Of a stretch of DNA of 64,000 nt, positions 34,886 to 43,054 are shown in pieces. The notes beneath the pieces were generated by a model, which worked only from the letters and a program-made list of their open reading frames with translations, was not told where the DNA came from and did not search any database. The stretch covers positions 2,914,001 through 2,978,000 of the forward strand of contig CBDHEF010000002.1 of assembly GCA_965261945.1 (NCBI GenBank), given 5' to 3'. Source of the stretch: VXOI01 sp965261945 (GTDB lineage Bacteria; Chloroflexota; Dehalococcoidia; Lucifugimonadales; UBA3495). The stretch's first letter is position 1; each line of letters begins with the position of its first letter. The translations under genes were made by a program, and so were the position numbers.

Positions 34886-35225
34886 GCGCGGTATTTATGA
34901 AGCCCCGGCCAAAAGCCCCTACAGCCACGAAACCTGGCAAAGCGATATGGAGCGCCGTATGATGGCGCGACTGGAGGCGGACGCCGAGGTAATCAAGTGG
35001 CAGAAACGCCACGGCATTTCCATACGCTGGATTGACGCCAACGGCCGCCGAAGCAACTACAAGCCCGACTTTCTGGTCGAGTACGCTGACGGGCGTAAGG
35101 CTATCATCGAAGTGAAAGACCCCTCGAAAATGGATTCGCAAGCCATCCAGCGCAAACGCCGCGCCGCAGAGGAATGGTGCCGCAAGCGCGGCATAACCTA
35201 TGAACTGGCAACCATCCCCGGTTAA
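34872..35225 (+). CDS. PD-(D/E)xK (TnsA-like) nuclease subunit
   Basis: 117 residues. The catalytic core is KPDFLVEYADG then KAIIEVKD (Asp ... Glu-x-Lys), with an upstream Glu in ETWQSDMERRMMARLEAD, as in TnsA and restriction endonucleases. It overlaps the helicase gene by 14 bases in another frame, so translation is coupled. Together with the two genes upstream it completes a three-subunit restriction system in which cleavage and translocation are on separate chains. Confidence 0.85.
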   Translation: MPISKRGIYEAPAKSPYSHETWQSDMERRMMARLEADAEVIKWQKRHGISIRWIDANGRRSNYKPDFLVEYADGRKAIIEVKDPSKMDSQAIQRKRRAAEEWCRKRGITYELATIPG

Positions 35226-35330
35226 TCCGTCGCCTGACGATGGCCAAGGCAAACGTGCAGGGGCGCCCCGCCAGCCGGGCGCCCTATTGTATGATATAGC
35301 CCAAACCGGAAACCGCATCGGAGGCACGAT

Positions 35331-36272
35331 ATGAAGGTAGGTTTCATCGGACTGGGGACTATGGGGGCCAGCATGGCCTTCAACTGCCTACAGGGCGGCA
35401 ACGAGATGGTGGTTCACGACATCCGCCGCGAGTTGGCCACCCAGCACCTCGAGGCGGGCGCGGTGTGGGCCGACTCGCCGCGCGAGGTGGCCCAGGCGTC
35501 GGAAATCGTGTTCACGTCACTGCCCGGCCCGACCGAGGTTGAAGCCGTGGGCCTCGGCGAGGACGGCATCCTCGAGGGCATGAGCGAGGGCAAGGTCTAC
35601 TTCGACCTCAGCACCAGTACGCCCACGCTCATCCGCCGCATTCACGAGCAGGCTGCCGCCCGCGGCATCCATGTGCTGGATGCGCCGGTCAGCGGCGGCC
35701 CCCGGGGCGCGGCCAGCCGCAATCTCGCCATCTGGGTCGGCGGCGACAAGGACGTTTTCGACCGCTGCAAGCCCGTGCTGGACAGCATCGGCGACAAGGC
35801 CCACTACGTCGGCCCCATCGGCAGCGGCGCTATCGCCAAGCTGGTGCACAACTGCACCGGCTACATCGTGCAGGCGGCGCTGGCCGAGGTGTTCACCATG
35901 GGCGTCAAGGCCGGCGTGGAGCCGCTGGCGCTATGGCAGGCCGTCCGCAAGGGCGCGCAGGGCCGCCGCGGCACCTTCGAGGGCCTCGCCGAGCACCTGC
36001 TCCCCGGCAAATTCGACCCGCCCGACTTCGCCCTCCGCCTGGCCCGCAAGGACGTGGACCTGGCCGTAGGCGTGGGCCGCGAGTACGACGTCCCCATGCG
36101 CCTGGCCCAGCTAACCCTGCAAGAGATGACCGAGGCCCTCAACCGCGGCTGGGGGCACCGCGACTCCCGCGTGGCCATGCTGCTCCAGGAAGAACGCGCC
36201 GGCGTAGAAGTCCGCGTAGACGAGGCCCTGCTCAACGCCCTGCTGGAGGAGGAACGGCAGGCGGGGGGATAA
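35331..36272 (+). CDS. NAD(P)-dependent beta-hydroxyacid dehydrogenase
   Basis: 313 residues of the 3-hydroxyisobutyrate dehydrogenase family. The opening KVGFIGLGTMGASMAFNCL is the Rossmann motif, DAPVSGGPRGAASRNLA the substrate loop, and GAIAKLVHNCTGYIVQAALAE holds the catalytic Lys. It oxidises a beta-hydroxy acid or reduces a semialdehyde; the exact substrate is not clear. The 47-base gap before it contains ggaggc ahead of the ATG. Confidence 0.9.
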   Translation: MKVGFIGLGTMGASMAFNCLQGGNEMVVHDIRRELATQHLEAGAVWADSPREVAQASEIVFTSLPGPTEVEAVGLGEDGILEGMSEGKVYFDLSTSTPTLIRRIHEQAAARGIHVLDAPVSGGPRGAASRNLAIWVGGDKDVFDRCKPVLDSIGDKAHYVGPIGSGAIAKLVHNCTGYIVQAALAEVFTMGVKAGVEPLALWQAVRKGAQGRRGTFEGLAEHLLPGKFDPPDFALRLARKDVDLAVGVGREYDVPMRLAQLTLQEMTEALNRGWGHRDSRVAMLLQEERAGVEVRVDEALLNALLEEERQAGG

Positions 36273-36324
36273 GTGTAGTAGAATCAGGCATTCTGCACCC
36301 TCATCTCACCAGTCGAGTTATGTT

Positions 36325-37509
36325 ATGGCGGACAGGGCGACCGGCATTAACCCGGCAATGCTGCGTTGGGCAAGAGAGCAGGCCGGCTACTCTTCGGTAG
36401 AGATGGTGGCAGTCCGCCTGAAACTTCCCCAGGAGGAGATTGAGGCTTGGGAGTCCGGCACCGAGTTTCCTACTTGGCGTCAACTGGAGCGGTTGGCGAG
36501 GGATTTGTACCATCGCCCAACCGCCCTGTTCTCTTTGCCTGCCCCCCCTGAGGAACAAAGTCCAACCGCGGAATTTCGTCGTCTCCCAGAAAAGGCTCTT
36601 TATGACTTGGAGCCAGACACTTGGCTGGCCATTCGTCAGGCAAGGGCGCGGCAGCTGGACCTGGAAGACTTGGCCCCATTTGACGATTCCCCCGGAAGGC
36701 AAATCGTTCAGGATTTGGGTGGCGCTACGCCGGACGACGCTGATAGTCTGGCTATGGAAGCCCGAAGATACTTGGATATTGCCATAGCCGACCAGTTGGA
36801 TTGGGCCTCTGAGGAAGACGCTCTCGACCATTGGCGGGGCGCGGTGCAGTTAGCCGGGGTTTGGGTGTTCAAGCGCCATTTCAAGCAGAAGGATGTTGCC
36901 GGATTCTGCCTTTCTGCCCCCCGGGATCCGTTGGTGTACTTGAACAATGGGCAGCCAAAAGTGCGCCAGATTTTCACCCTGTTTCACGAGTTGGCTCATT
37001 TGCTTTTCGGATTCAGCCACTTGGAGCGTTCCGACATTGGGCATTACGTGGATTCGCTGGAAGGACACGATAGAGATGTTGAAATCGCCTGCAATAGGTT
37101 TGCCGGCGAATTCCTAGTGCCAGCCAGCCATTTTCAGCAGAACACAGCTCCAGAAATAGTTGCCGGAATAACTGATGACATCTTGGTTTCTCTCGCGCAT
37201 AGATATTGGGTGAGCCGGGAAGTTGTTCTGCGGAAGTGCTTGGATCAACACTGGATTAACCAGCAGTTTTATAACGAAAAAGTGGAGGAATGGAACCGCC
37301 AATACTCTGAAGACGCCGAGCGTGGCACTGGAGGTAATTACTACTTTAACCAAGGCACTTATCTGGGAGTCAAATACACCGCCCTGGCTTTCCGTGGCTA
37401 TTACCAGGGTGCTTACGACATTGACCAACTGTCAGAGTACTTGGACGTTAAAGCGTCTAATGTCGTCGGTTTGGAAAACTGGTTGAACAGAAGGCTGGCC
37501 TCCCGATGA
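36325..37509 (+). CDS. XRE-type regulator fused to ImmA/IrrE metallopeptidase
   Basis: 394 residues. A helix-turn-helix (MLRWAREQAGYSSVEMVAVRL, split here; residues 12-60) is followed by the ImmA/IrrE peptidase with zinc motif LFHELAHLLFG and a downstream CNRFAGEFLVP. Such fusions repress, and by proteolysis derepress, partner genes; with DUF4411 genes they form toxin-antitoxin pairs. The overlap of 4 bases with the next reading frame agrees, although that partner is frameshifted. Confidence 0.9.
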   Translation: MADRATGINPAMLRWAREQAGYSSVEMVAVRLKLPQEEIEAWESGTEFPTWRQLERLARDLYHRPTALFSLPAPPEEQSPTAEFRRLPEKALYDLEPDTWLAIRQARARQLDLEDLAPFDDSPGRQIVQDLGGATPDDADSLAMEARRYLDIAIADQLDWASEEDALDHWRGAVQLAGVWVFKRHFKQKDVAGFCLSAPRDPLVYLNNGQPKVRQIFTLFHELAHLLFGFSHLERSDIGHYVDSLEGHDRDVEIACNRFAGEFLVPASHFQQNTAPEIVAGITDDILVSLAHRYWVSREVVLRKCLDQHWINQQFYNEKVEEWNRQYSEDAERGTGGNYYFNQGTYLGVKYTALAFRGYYQGAYDIDQLSEYLDVKASNVVGLENWLNRRLASR

Positions 37510-37989
37510 CGGATTACTCTATGGACAGTAACACGCTCAGCCAAATCTATCGCTTCTATTACAAGGATAGGTTCCCCAGCTTTTGGAGCCTATTCAATGC
37601 CTTGGTAAGTTCAGGCAGAGCTGGTTCCGTGAGCGAGGTGGAAGCTGAACTGGCTGCGCCGCTCCGGGCTTGTTCTCGCTGTTCAGGAGTTAAAGCAGTT
37701 AAATCAAGGATTTTTCGCGCTGCCCTCGTCCGAAGAACAGTTATTCGTCACACAGATATTCAGTGTGCCTCATTTTCGTAATATTATCAGTGCGAAGGCA
37801 ATAGCCAAAGGTACTCCGATCGCAGACCCGTTTGTTATCGCCAAGGCAGGCACTTCCATGGGGATGTGTGTTGTGACAGAGGAATCACGCCGTCCCAATG
37901 CCGCAAACATCCCCAATGTCTGCGACCATTTCGGAATCCACTGCATCAACCTACACCAGCTAATGGAGCGCGAAGGCTGGCAGTTCTAG
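37506..37989 (+). pseudogene. DUF4411 (PIN-like) toxin, frameshifted
   Basis: The first frame gives MDSNTLSQIYRFYYKDRFPS then WSLFNALVSSGRAGS. After a shift near 37645-37665 a second frame continues SGLVLAVQELKQLNQGFF, HFRNIISAKAIAKGTPIADP and VIAKAGTSMGMCVVTEES, ending LMEREGWQF. Joined, these make a complete DUF4411 protein, a PIN-fold RNase family with conserved Asp in LDSN-like and ADPF positions. One single-base change separates it from an intact gene, so a sequencing error or a recent knockout of the toxin are both possible. Confidence 0.8.
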
Positions 37990-37993
37990 CCCC

Positions 37994-39505
37994 CTAACCC
38001 GCCGTCCATCGCAGGTTTGGCCGCCGCGCCGCCTGCGCCTCGTCGAGGCGCGCCACCGGCGTGGTGTGCGGGGCGTTGCGGACCAGGTCGGGGTCTTCGT
38101 CGATTTCGGCGTTGATCTGTTTGAGGGCGGCCACGAAGTCGTCGATGGTCTCGCGGGTCTCCGACTCGGTGGGTTCGATCATCAGGCATTCCGGGACTAT
38201 CAGCGGGAAGTACATGGTCGGCGCGTGGAAGCCGTAGTCCAGCAGGCGCTTGGCGATTTCCAGCCCGCTCGCGCCCCTTGCCTTCTGCCAGTCGGCGGAG
38301 AAGACAGCCTCGTGCATACAGGTGCGGTCGTAGGGCAGGTGGTACACGTCCTTGAGCGCGTTCATCATGTAGTTGGCGTTCAGCACCGCGTTGCCGCTGA
38401 TGGATATGACGCCCGCCGCGCCGAGGGTGCGGATGTAGGTGTAGGCCCGCACCAGTACGCCGAAGTTACCGTGGAATCCCGCCAGCTTACCGATGCTGTC
38501 TTCGGGGGTGTGCAGGTGATAGGACGTGCGGTCCTCTCCGGTCCGCAGTCCATCGGGATCGCCGCCGGACCTTGGGAACCATGTGTGCGCGGTAACCACC
38601 GGCGCGGCCAGGTAGGGGGCCAGCCGCTCGGTGGCGCACACCGGCCCTGCGCCTGGCCCGCCCCCGCCGTGGGGCGTGCTGAAGGTCTTGTGCAGGTTCA
38701 GGTGGCACACGTCGAAGCCCAGGTCGCCCAGCTTCACCCGTCCCAGCAGCGCGTTCATGTTGGCGCCGTCGCCGTAGACCAGCCCGCCCGCCTCGTGAAC
38801 GATGCGGCAGACCTCGACGATGTTGGTGTCGAACAGCCCCAGGGTGCTGGGCAGCGTGATCATCACCCCGGCCAGGCTGTCGTCGGCAACGTCGTGCAGC
38901 GCCTCCAGGTCCACGTTGCCCTGGCTGTCGGAGGCCAGCTCCACCACCTGGAAGCCGGCCATGGCCGCCGACGCCGGGTTGGTGCCGTGGGCGCTGTCGG
39001 GGATGGCAACCTTCGTCCGCCCGGTCTGGCCCTGGGATTGCAGGTATGCCTTGACCATCAGCATCCCGGCCAGCTCGCCGTGGGCGCCGGCCAGCGTGGC
39101 CAGGCTCACCGCCGGCAGGCCGGTAATTTCGCCCAGGAACCCCTGTAGCCGGTGCAGCAGATCGAGCGCTCCCTGTGACTGCTCGGCGGGCTGCATCGGG
39201 TGGATGCCAGCGAACCCCGGCAGGAAGGCGGTCTCGTCGTTAATCTTGGGGTTGTACTTCATGGTACAACTGCCCAGCGGGTAGAAGTGGGTGTCGATGG
39301 AGAAATTGCGCTGGCTCAGCCCGGTGAAGTACTGCACCACCTCCGGCTCCGACAGCTCAGGCAGGGGCAGGTCGCCGCGCAGCAACGCCGCGTCGGGCAG
39401 CGGCTGCGGCGGCACGTCCGACTCGGGCAGCACGGCCCCGGCCCGTCCCGGCACGCTGCGCTCCATCAGCAGTTTGGAAATATCCCGGTTTCCGCCTTGA
39501 CGCAT
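37994..39505 (-). CDS. gcvPB: glycine dehydrogenase (decarboxylating) subunit 2
   Basis: 503 residues. It is the PLP-carrying half of P-protein in the glycine cleavage system; the Lys lies in CHLNLHKTFSTPHGGGGPG. The conserved FYPLGSCTMKYNPKIND and HGTNPASAAMAGF segments are present. It is the last gene of the gcvT-gcvH-gcvPA-(coiled coil)-gcvPB order on this strand. The convergent DUF4411 pseudogene ends 4 bases away. Confidence 0.96.
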   Translation of the reverse strand: MRQGGNRDISKLLMERSVPGRAGAVLPESDVPPQPLPDAALLRGDLPLPELSEPEVVQYFTGLSQRNFSIDTHFYPLGSCTMKYNPKINDETAFLPGFAGIHPMQPAEQSQGALDLLHRLQGFLGEITGLPAVSLATLAGAHGELAGMLMVKAYLQSQGQTGRTKVAIPDSAHGTNPASAAMAGFQVVELASDSQGNVDLEALHDVADDSLAGVMITLPSTLGLFDTNIVEVCRIVHEAGGLVYGDGANMNALLGRVKLGDLGFDVCHLNLHKTFSTPHGGGGPGAGPVCATERLAPYLAAPVVTAHTWFPRSGGDPDGLRTGEDRTSYHLHTPEDSIGKLAGFHGNFGVLVRAYTYIRTLGAAGVISISGNAVLNANYMMNALKDVYHLPYDRTCMHEAVFSADWQKARGASGLEIAKRLLDYGFHAPTMYFPLIVPECLMIEPTESETRETIDDFVAALKQINAEIDEDPDLVRNAPHTTPVARLDEAQAARRPNLRWTAG

Positions 39506-39557
39506 TACGTGCTTACTCCTTTAGAACGTAGGGGGTGTGCCTTTTCCGCCCGCCCGG

Positions 39558-40034
39558 TTACTCCGCACTCGGCGCGAGGGTGTTGGCGGCGCGTTCCAGG
39601 GCATTGGCGGCCCGCTCCATCGCATCGGCGGCCCGGCGGGAGGCGTCGGCGGCCTGCCCCATCTTGTCGGCGGCCTGGTGGGAGACGGCAGCGGCTTCAG
39701 CGGACATATCCGCCGCTTGGCCCGCGGCGTATGCCGCTGCGCTATAGGTGTTGGCAGCTTCAGCGAAGACGGCCTGGACGGTCTCAGCGGCCGCTATAAG
39801 TGTGCTGATGGCGCCCTGGCCGGCGCGGAGAGTGCGCTCGTTGAGCTGATTGGCAAACTGCGCTTCCCGGTGGGTGGCGTTGGCCCGCTTCTGAGCTTCC
39901 TCGGACTGATTCTGAGCTTCTTCGGATTGCTTCTGAAATTCTTCAGACTCCCGCTGGGCGCCGGCGGCTTCGCGGTTAAGCTCGGCGGCTTCGAGTAAGG
40001 CGGAACGGGCGTCTTCTTCTGAGGTGGTGGTCAT
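39558..40034 (-). CDS. Ala/Glu-rich coiled-coil protein inside the gcv cluster
   Basis: 158 residues from the ATG at 40034 (ggagg 6 bases upstream). Almost all of it is helical and low in complexity: heptads such as KQSEEAQNQSEEAQKRAN in the first half and alanine-rich units such as ADMSAEAAAVSHQAADKMG in the second. No membrane segment or catalytic motif is seen. It separates gcvPA and gcvPB, which usually abut. Codon use is ordinary for the region. Function unknown; a scaffold for the P-protein halves is only a guess. Confidence 0.7.
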   Translation of the reverse strand: MTTTSEEDARSALLEAAELNREAAGAQRESEEFQKQSEEAQNQSEEAQKRANATHREAQFANQLNERTLRAGQGAISTLIAAAETVQAVFAEAANTYSAAAYAAGQAADMSAEAAAVSHQAADKMGQAADASRRAADAMERAANALERAANTLAPSAE

Positions 40035-40071
40035 AACCAACCTCCAATGATTGGCAATTGCCCTTTATATA

Positions 40072-41478
40072 TTATATGGATGCCAACGCCGCCGCCAGCG
40101 CGTCGATTTCGTCCCTGGTGTTCATCTCGGTGACGCAGAGCAGCATCCCGTTGGGGTAGCGGTCACTGACGTCCAGCCCGCCCAGGATGTTCTGCTCCAT
40201 CAGCCGCCGGTTGATCTCGGCGGGCGGGGTGGGGCACTGGGCCACGAACTCGCGGAAGAACGGCACTCCGCTGTTCCCTGAAAAACCCGGCACCGAGTAG
40301 CCCGGCAGCGCGTTGATGAGCGATGCGGCGTAGTGCGCCTTCTGGTAGCACAGCTCGGCCACCTGCCGCAGCCCGGTCTTGCCCAGCGCGGCCAGGTAGA
40401 TGGTCGCCGCCAGGGCGTACAGGGCCTCGTTGGTGCAGATGTTGGACGTAGCCCGCTCGCGCCGGATGTGCTGCTCCCGCGTTTGCAGCGTCAGCACGTA
40501 GCCCGTCTCGCCGTTGCGGTCCACGGTGCGGCCCGACAGGCGGCTGGGCATCTGGCGGATGTACTCCTGCTTGGTCGAGAACAGCCCCACGTAGGGCCCG
40601 CCGTAGCTGGGCGGAATCCCCAGCGGCTGGCCCTCTCCGGTAACGATGTCAGCCCCGTAGTGTCCCGGCGGCTGGAACATCCCCACCGCGATGGGGTCGC
40701 AGGACACCACGGCCAGCGCCCCCGCGCTATGCGCCGTATCCACCAGCCCGCCCAAGTCTTCGATGCCGCCGAAGAAGTTGGGGTATTGCGTTACCAGGCA
40801 GGCGGTGGCGTCGTCAATGCCCTCACCCCGGCCCTCTCCCAGAGGGAGAGGGAGATCTTGTTGGCTGACCGTCGCCACCTCCAGCCCCTGCGGGCGGCAG
40901 TAGGACGCGATGACCGCCCGGTAGGCGGGCGACACGGTGTCCAGCACCGCCACTCGCTCGCGCCGGGTCACCCGGCAGGCCATCAGCGCGGCCTCAGCCA
41001 GGCTGGTCGCGCCGTCGTACATCCCGGCGTTGGCGACCTCCATGCCATACAGGTTGCAGATGAGGGTCTGGAACTCGTAGATGACCTGCAACGTGCCCTG
41101 GCTGGCCTCGGCCTGATAGGGGGTGTAGGCGGTGATGAACTCGCCGCGGGTAACCAGCGACTTGACGATGGCCGGGATGAAGTGGTGGTAGGAACCTGCC
41201 CCCAAAAACGATGGCCCGCTGCCCAGCGTCCGGTTGCGCCCGGCCAGAGCGCCCAGCTCGCGCTGGATCTCCAGTTCCGACAGGGGATCGGGAATGTTGA
41301 GAGGCGGATTGCGGTGTTCCGCGGGGATGTCGGCGAAGAGTTCGTCGATGGATGAGATTCCCAGGGACGCCAGCATCCCGGCCTGCTCGTCGGGGGTGTT
41401 GGGGATGTAGTGGGACTGGAAATGCCCTTTCCTGAGCTTGTCGTAGGGGCCGCCGTTGACGGCGCCGCCGCTGCTCAT
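40072..41478 (-). CDS. gcvPA: glycine dehydrogenase (decarboxylating) subunit 1
   Basis: 468 residues from the ATG at 41478, which overlaps the gcvH stop (TGATG). It is the PLP-free half of the P-protein. HYIPNTPDEQAGMLASLGI, FLGAGSYHHFIPAIV, FITAYTPYQAEASQGTLQ and GMYDGATSLAEAALMA are diagnostic. In the middle, residues DLPLPLGEGRGEGIDD include a translated copy of a dispersed palindromic repeat (40820-40852), an insertion of about 12 residues just before the normal DDATACLVTQYPNFFG. Confidence 0.95.
   Translation of the reverse strand: MSSGGAVNGGPYDKLRKGHFQSHYIPNTPDEQAGMLASLGISSIDELFADIPAEHRNPPLNIPDPLSELEIQRELGALAGRNRTLGSGPSFLGAGSYHHFIPAIVKSLVTRGEFITAYTPYQAEASQGTLQVIYEFQTLICNLYGMEVANAGMYDGATSLAEAALMACRVTRRERVAVLDTVSPAYRAVIASYCRPQGLEVATVSQQDLPLPLGEGRGEGIDDATACLVTQYPNFFGGIEDLGGLVDTAHSAGALAVVSCDPIAVGMFQPPGHYGADIVTGEGQPLGIPPSYGGPYVGLFSTKQEYIRQMPSRLSGRTVDRNGETGYVLTLQTREQHIRRERATSNICTNEALYALAATIYLAALGKTGLRQVAELCYQKAHYAASLINALPGYSVPGFSGNSGVPFFREFVAQCPTPPAEINRRLMEQNILGGLDVSDRYPNGMLLCVTEMNTRDEIDALAAALASI
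40820..40852. repeat. dispersed repeat embedded in frame in gcvPA
   Basis: ccctcaccccggccctctcc and cagagggagaggg match, in inverse orientation, the intergenic repeat seen at 29091 and 7872. Here it lies inside a coding region and is translated as LPLPLGEGRGEG. Confidence 0.75.
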
Positions 41479-41870
41479 CAGTGCAGCCCGGCGATGTAGG
41501 CGTCGTATTCCTCCGCCGACATCAGCGTGTCCAGCTCGGACGGGTCGGACATGGTGATACGGAGCAGCCAACCCTCGCCGAAGGGATCGGTGTTGGTCAG
41601 TTCCGGTTGGTCGGCGAGCGCGGGATTGACTTCGATAACCTCGCCGCTGACCGGGGAGAACAGGTCGGAAACAGCCTTGACCGATTCCACCTCTCCCATC
41701 TTGCCCAAGTGCGCTATTGTGTCGCCCATCTTGGGCAACTCGAAGTAGACAATATCGCCCAATTGGTCCTGGGCGAAGTCAGTGATGCCGACGAGAGCGC
41801 GGCGGCTGTCGGCGTCTTCAACGATAATCCACTCATGTTCCTGGGTGTAGCTGCGGTCGTTGGGACTCAT
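41478..41870 (-). CDS. gcvH: glycine cleavage system H protein
   Basis: 130 residues. The lipoyl-accepting Lys lies in GEVESVKAVSDLFSPVSGEV (ESVKA), and the start EHEWIIVED and end EGWLLRITMSDPSELDTLM are typical. It shuttles the aminomethyl group between P and T proteins. It follows gcvT by 47 bases and runs directly into gcvPA. Confidence 0.96.
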   Translation of the reverse strand: MSPNDRSYTQEHEWIIVEDADSRRALVGITDFAQDQLGDIVYFELPKMGDTIAHLGKMGEVESVKAVSDLFSPVSGEVIEVNPALADQPELTNTDPFGEGWLLRITMSDPSELDTLMSAEEYDAYIAGLH

Positions 41871-41917
41871 GGAGATTGACTGCTCCTTGTGCCTGGGGGC
41901 GTGATGCGTATGGCAGG

Positions 41918-43054
41918 CTAGTTGCGGCGTCTGGCTCTGGAGGCGCGGGGACGGCGGTAGTGGGGAAGGGTGGTGACGGAAATCTCCTCGATGACACCCC
42001 GCTTATCCATTTCGAGGACTGTTCCCGGCCGGGAAAATTCGGGAAAAACGTAGCCCATCCCCAAGCTGGTGTCAAGGGTAGGCGAATAGCAGCCGCTGGT
42101 CACCTGGCCCGCCGGCTGTCCCAAGACGGAGAGCGCATACGTGGCCCGGGGCGCTGACCGCCCCGGCATTTGCAGCCCCACCAAGGTAAACCGGGTCCCG
42201 GCCTGCTGCTGTTTCAACATCGCATCGCGCCCCACGAAATTTTTGCCGAAATCGACAAACCGCTCCAGGCGGGCCTCGATGGGGGTGGTGGCTTCGTCGA
42301 GTTCGTGGCCGTGGAGGGGCAAGCCGGCCTCGGTTCGCAGCACGTCCCGCGCCCCCAGCCCGCAGGGAACGGCGCCGGCATCGGTGAGGGCCTGCCAGAC
42401 GGCGGGAGCGGCAGGAGCTGGCGCGAGGATTTCAACGCCGTCTTCCCCGGTGTAGCCGGTGCGACTCACCAGCACGTCTGCGCCGCACATCCGCGTCTCG
42501 GTCCAAGCGAAGGGGCGCAGGCCGGACAGCCCGTTATCCGCCAATTCAGCCGCCATCCCCAGGGCGTCGGGCCCCTGGCAGGCCAGCAGCGACGACTGCA
42601 TCGTCTGGTCGTTGATGGTAACGCCGTCGGCAAACCGCTGCCCCATTACCAGGGCGAACCAGTCCAGCACCCTGTGCCGGTTGCCCGCGTTGGGGATGAG
42701 CAGGTATCGGTCTTCCCCGTTTTTTTCTGGACGCAGCCGGTAGAAGATGGTGTCGTCAATGACGCCGCCGCGACCGTTGCAGATCATGCAATAGCGGGCC
42801 CGTCCAACTTCCAGCGTCGCCGCCGAGCCGGTGAGGACGCAATCGAGAAAGGCGGTGGCCGACGGCCCGGAGATATACGCCCGCCCCATGTGTGAAACGT
42901 CAAAAATCCCGGCAGCAGTACGCACTGCCCGGACTTCGGCAAGAATGCCCGCCGGATACTGCACAGGCATATCCCACCCGCCGAAGGGAACAATGCGCGC
43001 GCCCAGGGCGAGGTGCGTGTCATAGAGGGGAGTGCGAAGGTTGTCGGAGTCCAT
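41918..43054 (-). CDS. gcvT: glycine cleavage system aminomethyltransferase (T protein)
   Basis: 378 residues. It transfers the methylene unit to tetrahydrofolate. The start TPLYDTHLALGARIVPFGGW, the folate-site VSHMGRAYISGP and SRTGYTGEDGVEIL are conserved. Its ATG overlaps the TAA of the upstream NucS-like gene (TAATG), so translation may be coupled to a gene of unrelated function. No glycine riboswitch was seen upstream of the cluster. Confidence 0.95.
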   Translation of the reverse strand: MDSDNLRTPLYDTHLALGARIVPFGGWDMPVQYPAGILAEVRAVRTAAGIFDVSHMGRAYISGPSATAFLDCVLTGSAATLEVGRARYCMICNGRGGVIDDTIFYRLRPEKNGEDRYLLIPNAGNRHRVLDWFALVMGQRFADGVTINDQTMQSSLLACQGPDALGMAAELADNGLSGLRPFAWTETRMCGADVLVSRTGYTGEDGVEILAPAPAAPAVWQALTDAGAVPCGLGARDVLRTEAGLPLHGHELDEATTPIEARLERFVDFGKNFVGRDAMLKQQQAGTRFTLVGLQMPGRSAPRATYALSVLGQPAGQVTSGCYSPTLDTSLGMGYVFPEFSRPGTVLEMDKRGVIEEISVTTLPHYRRPRASRARRRN

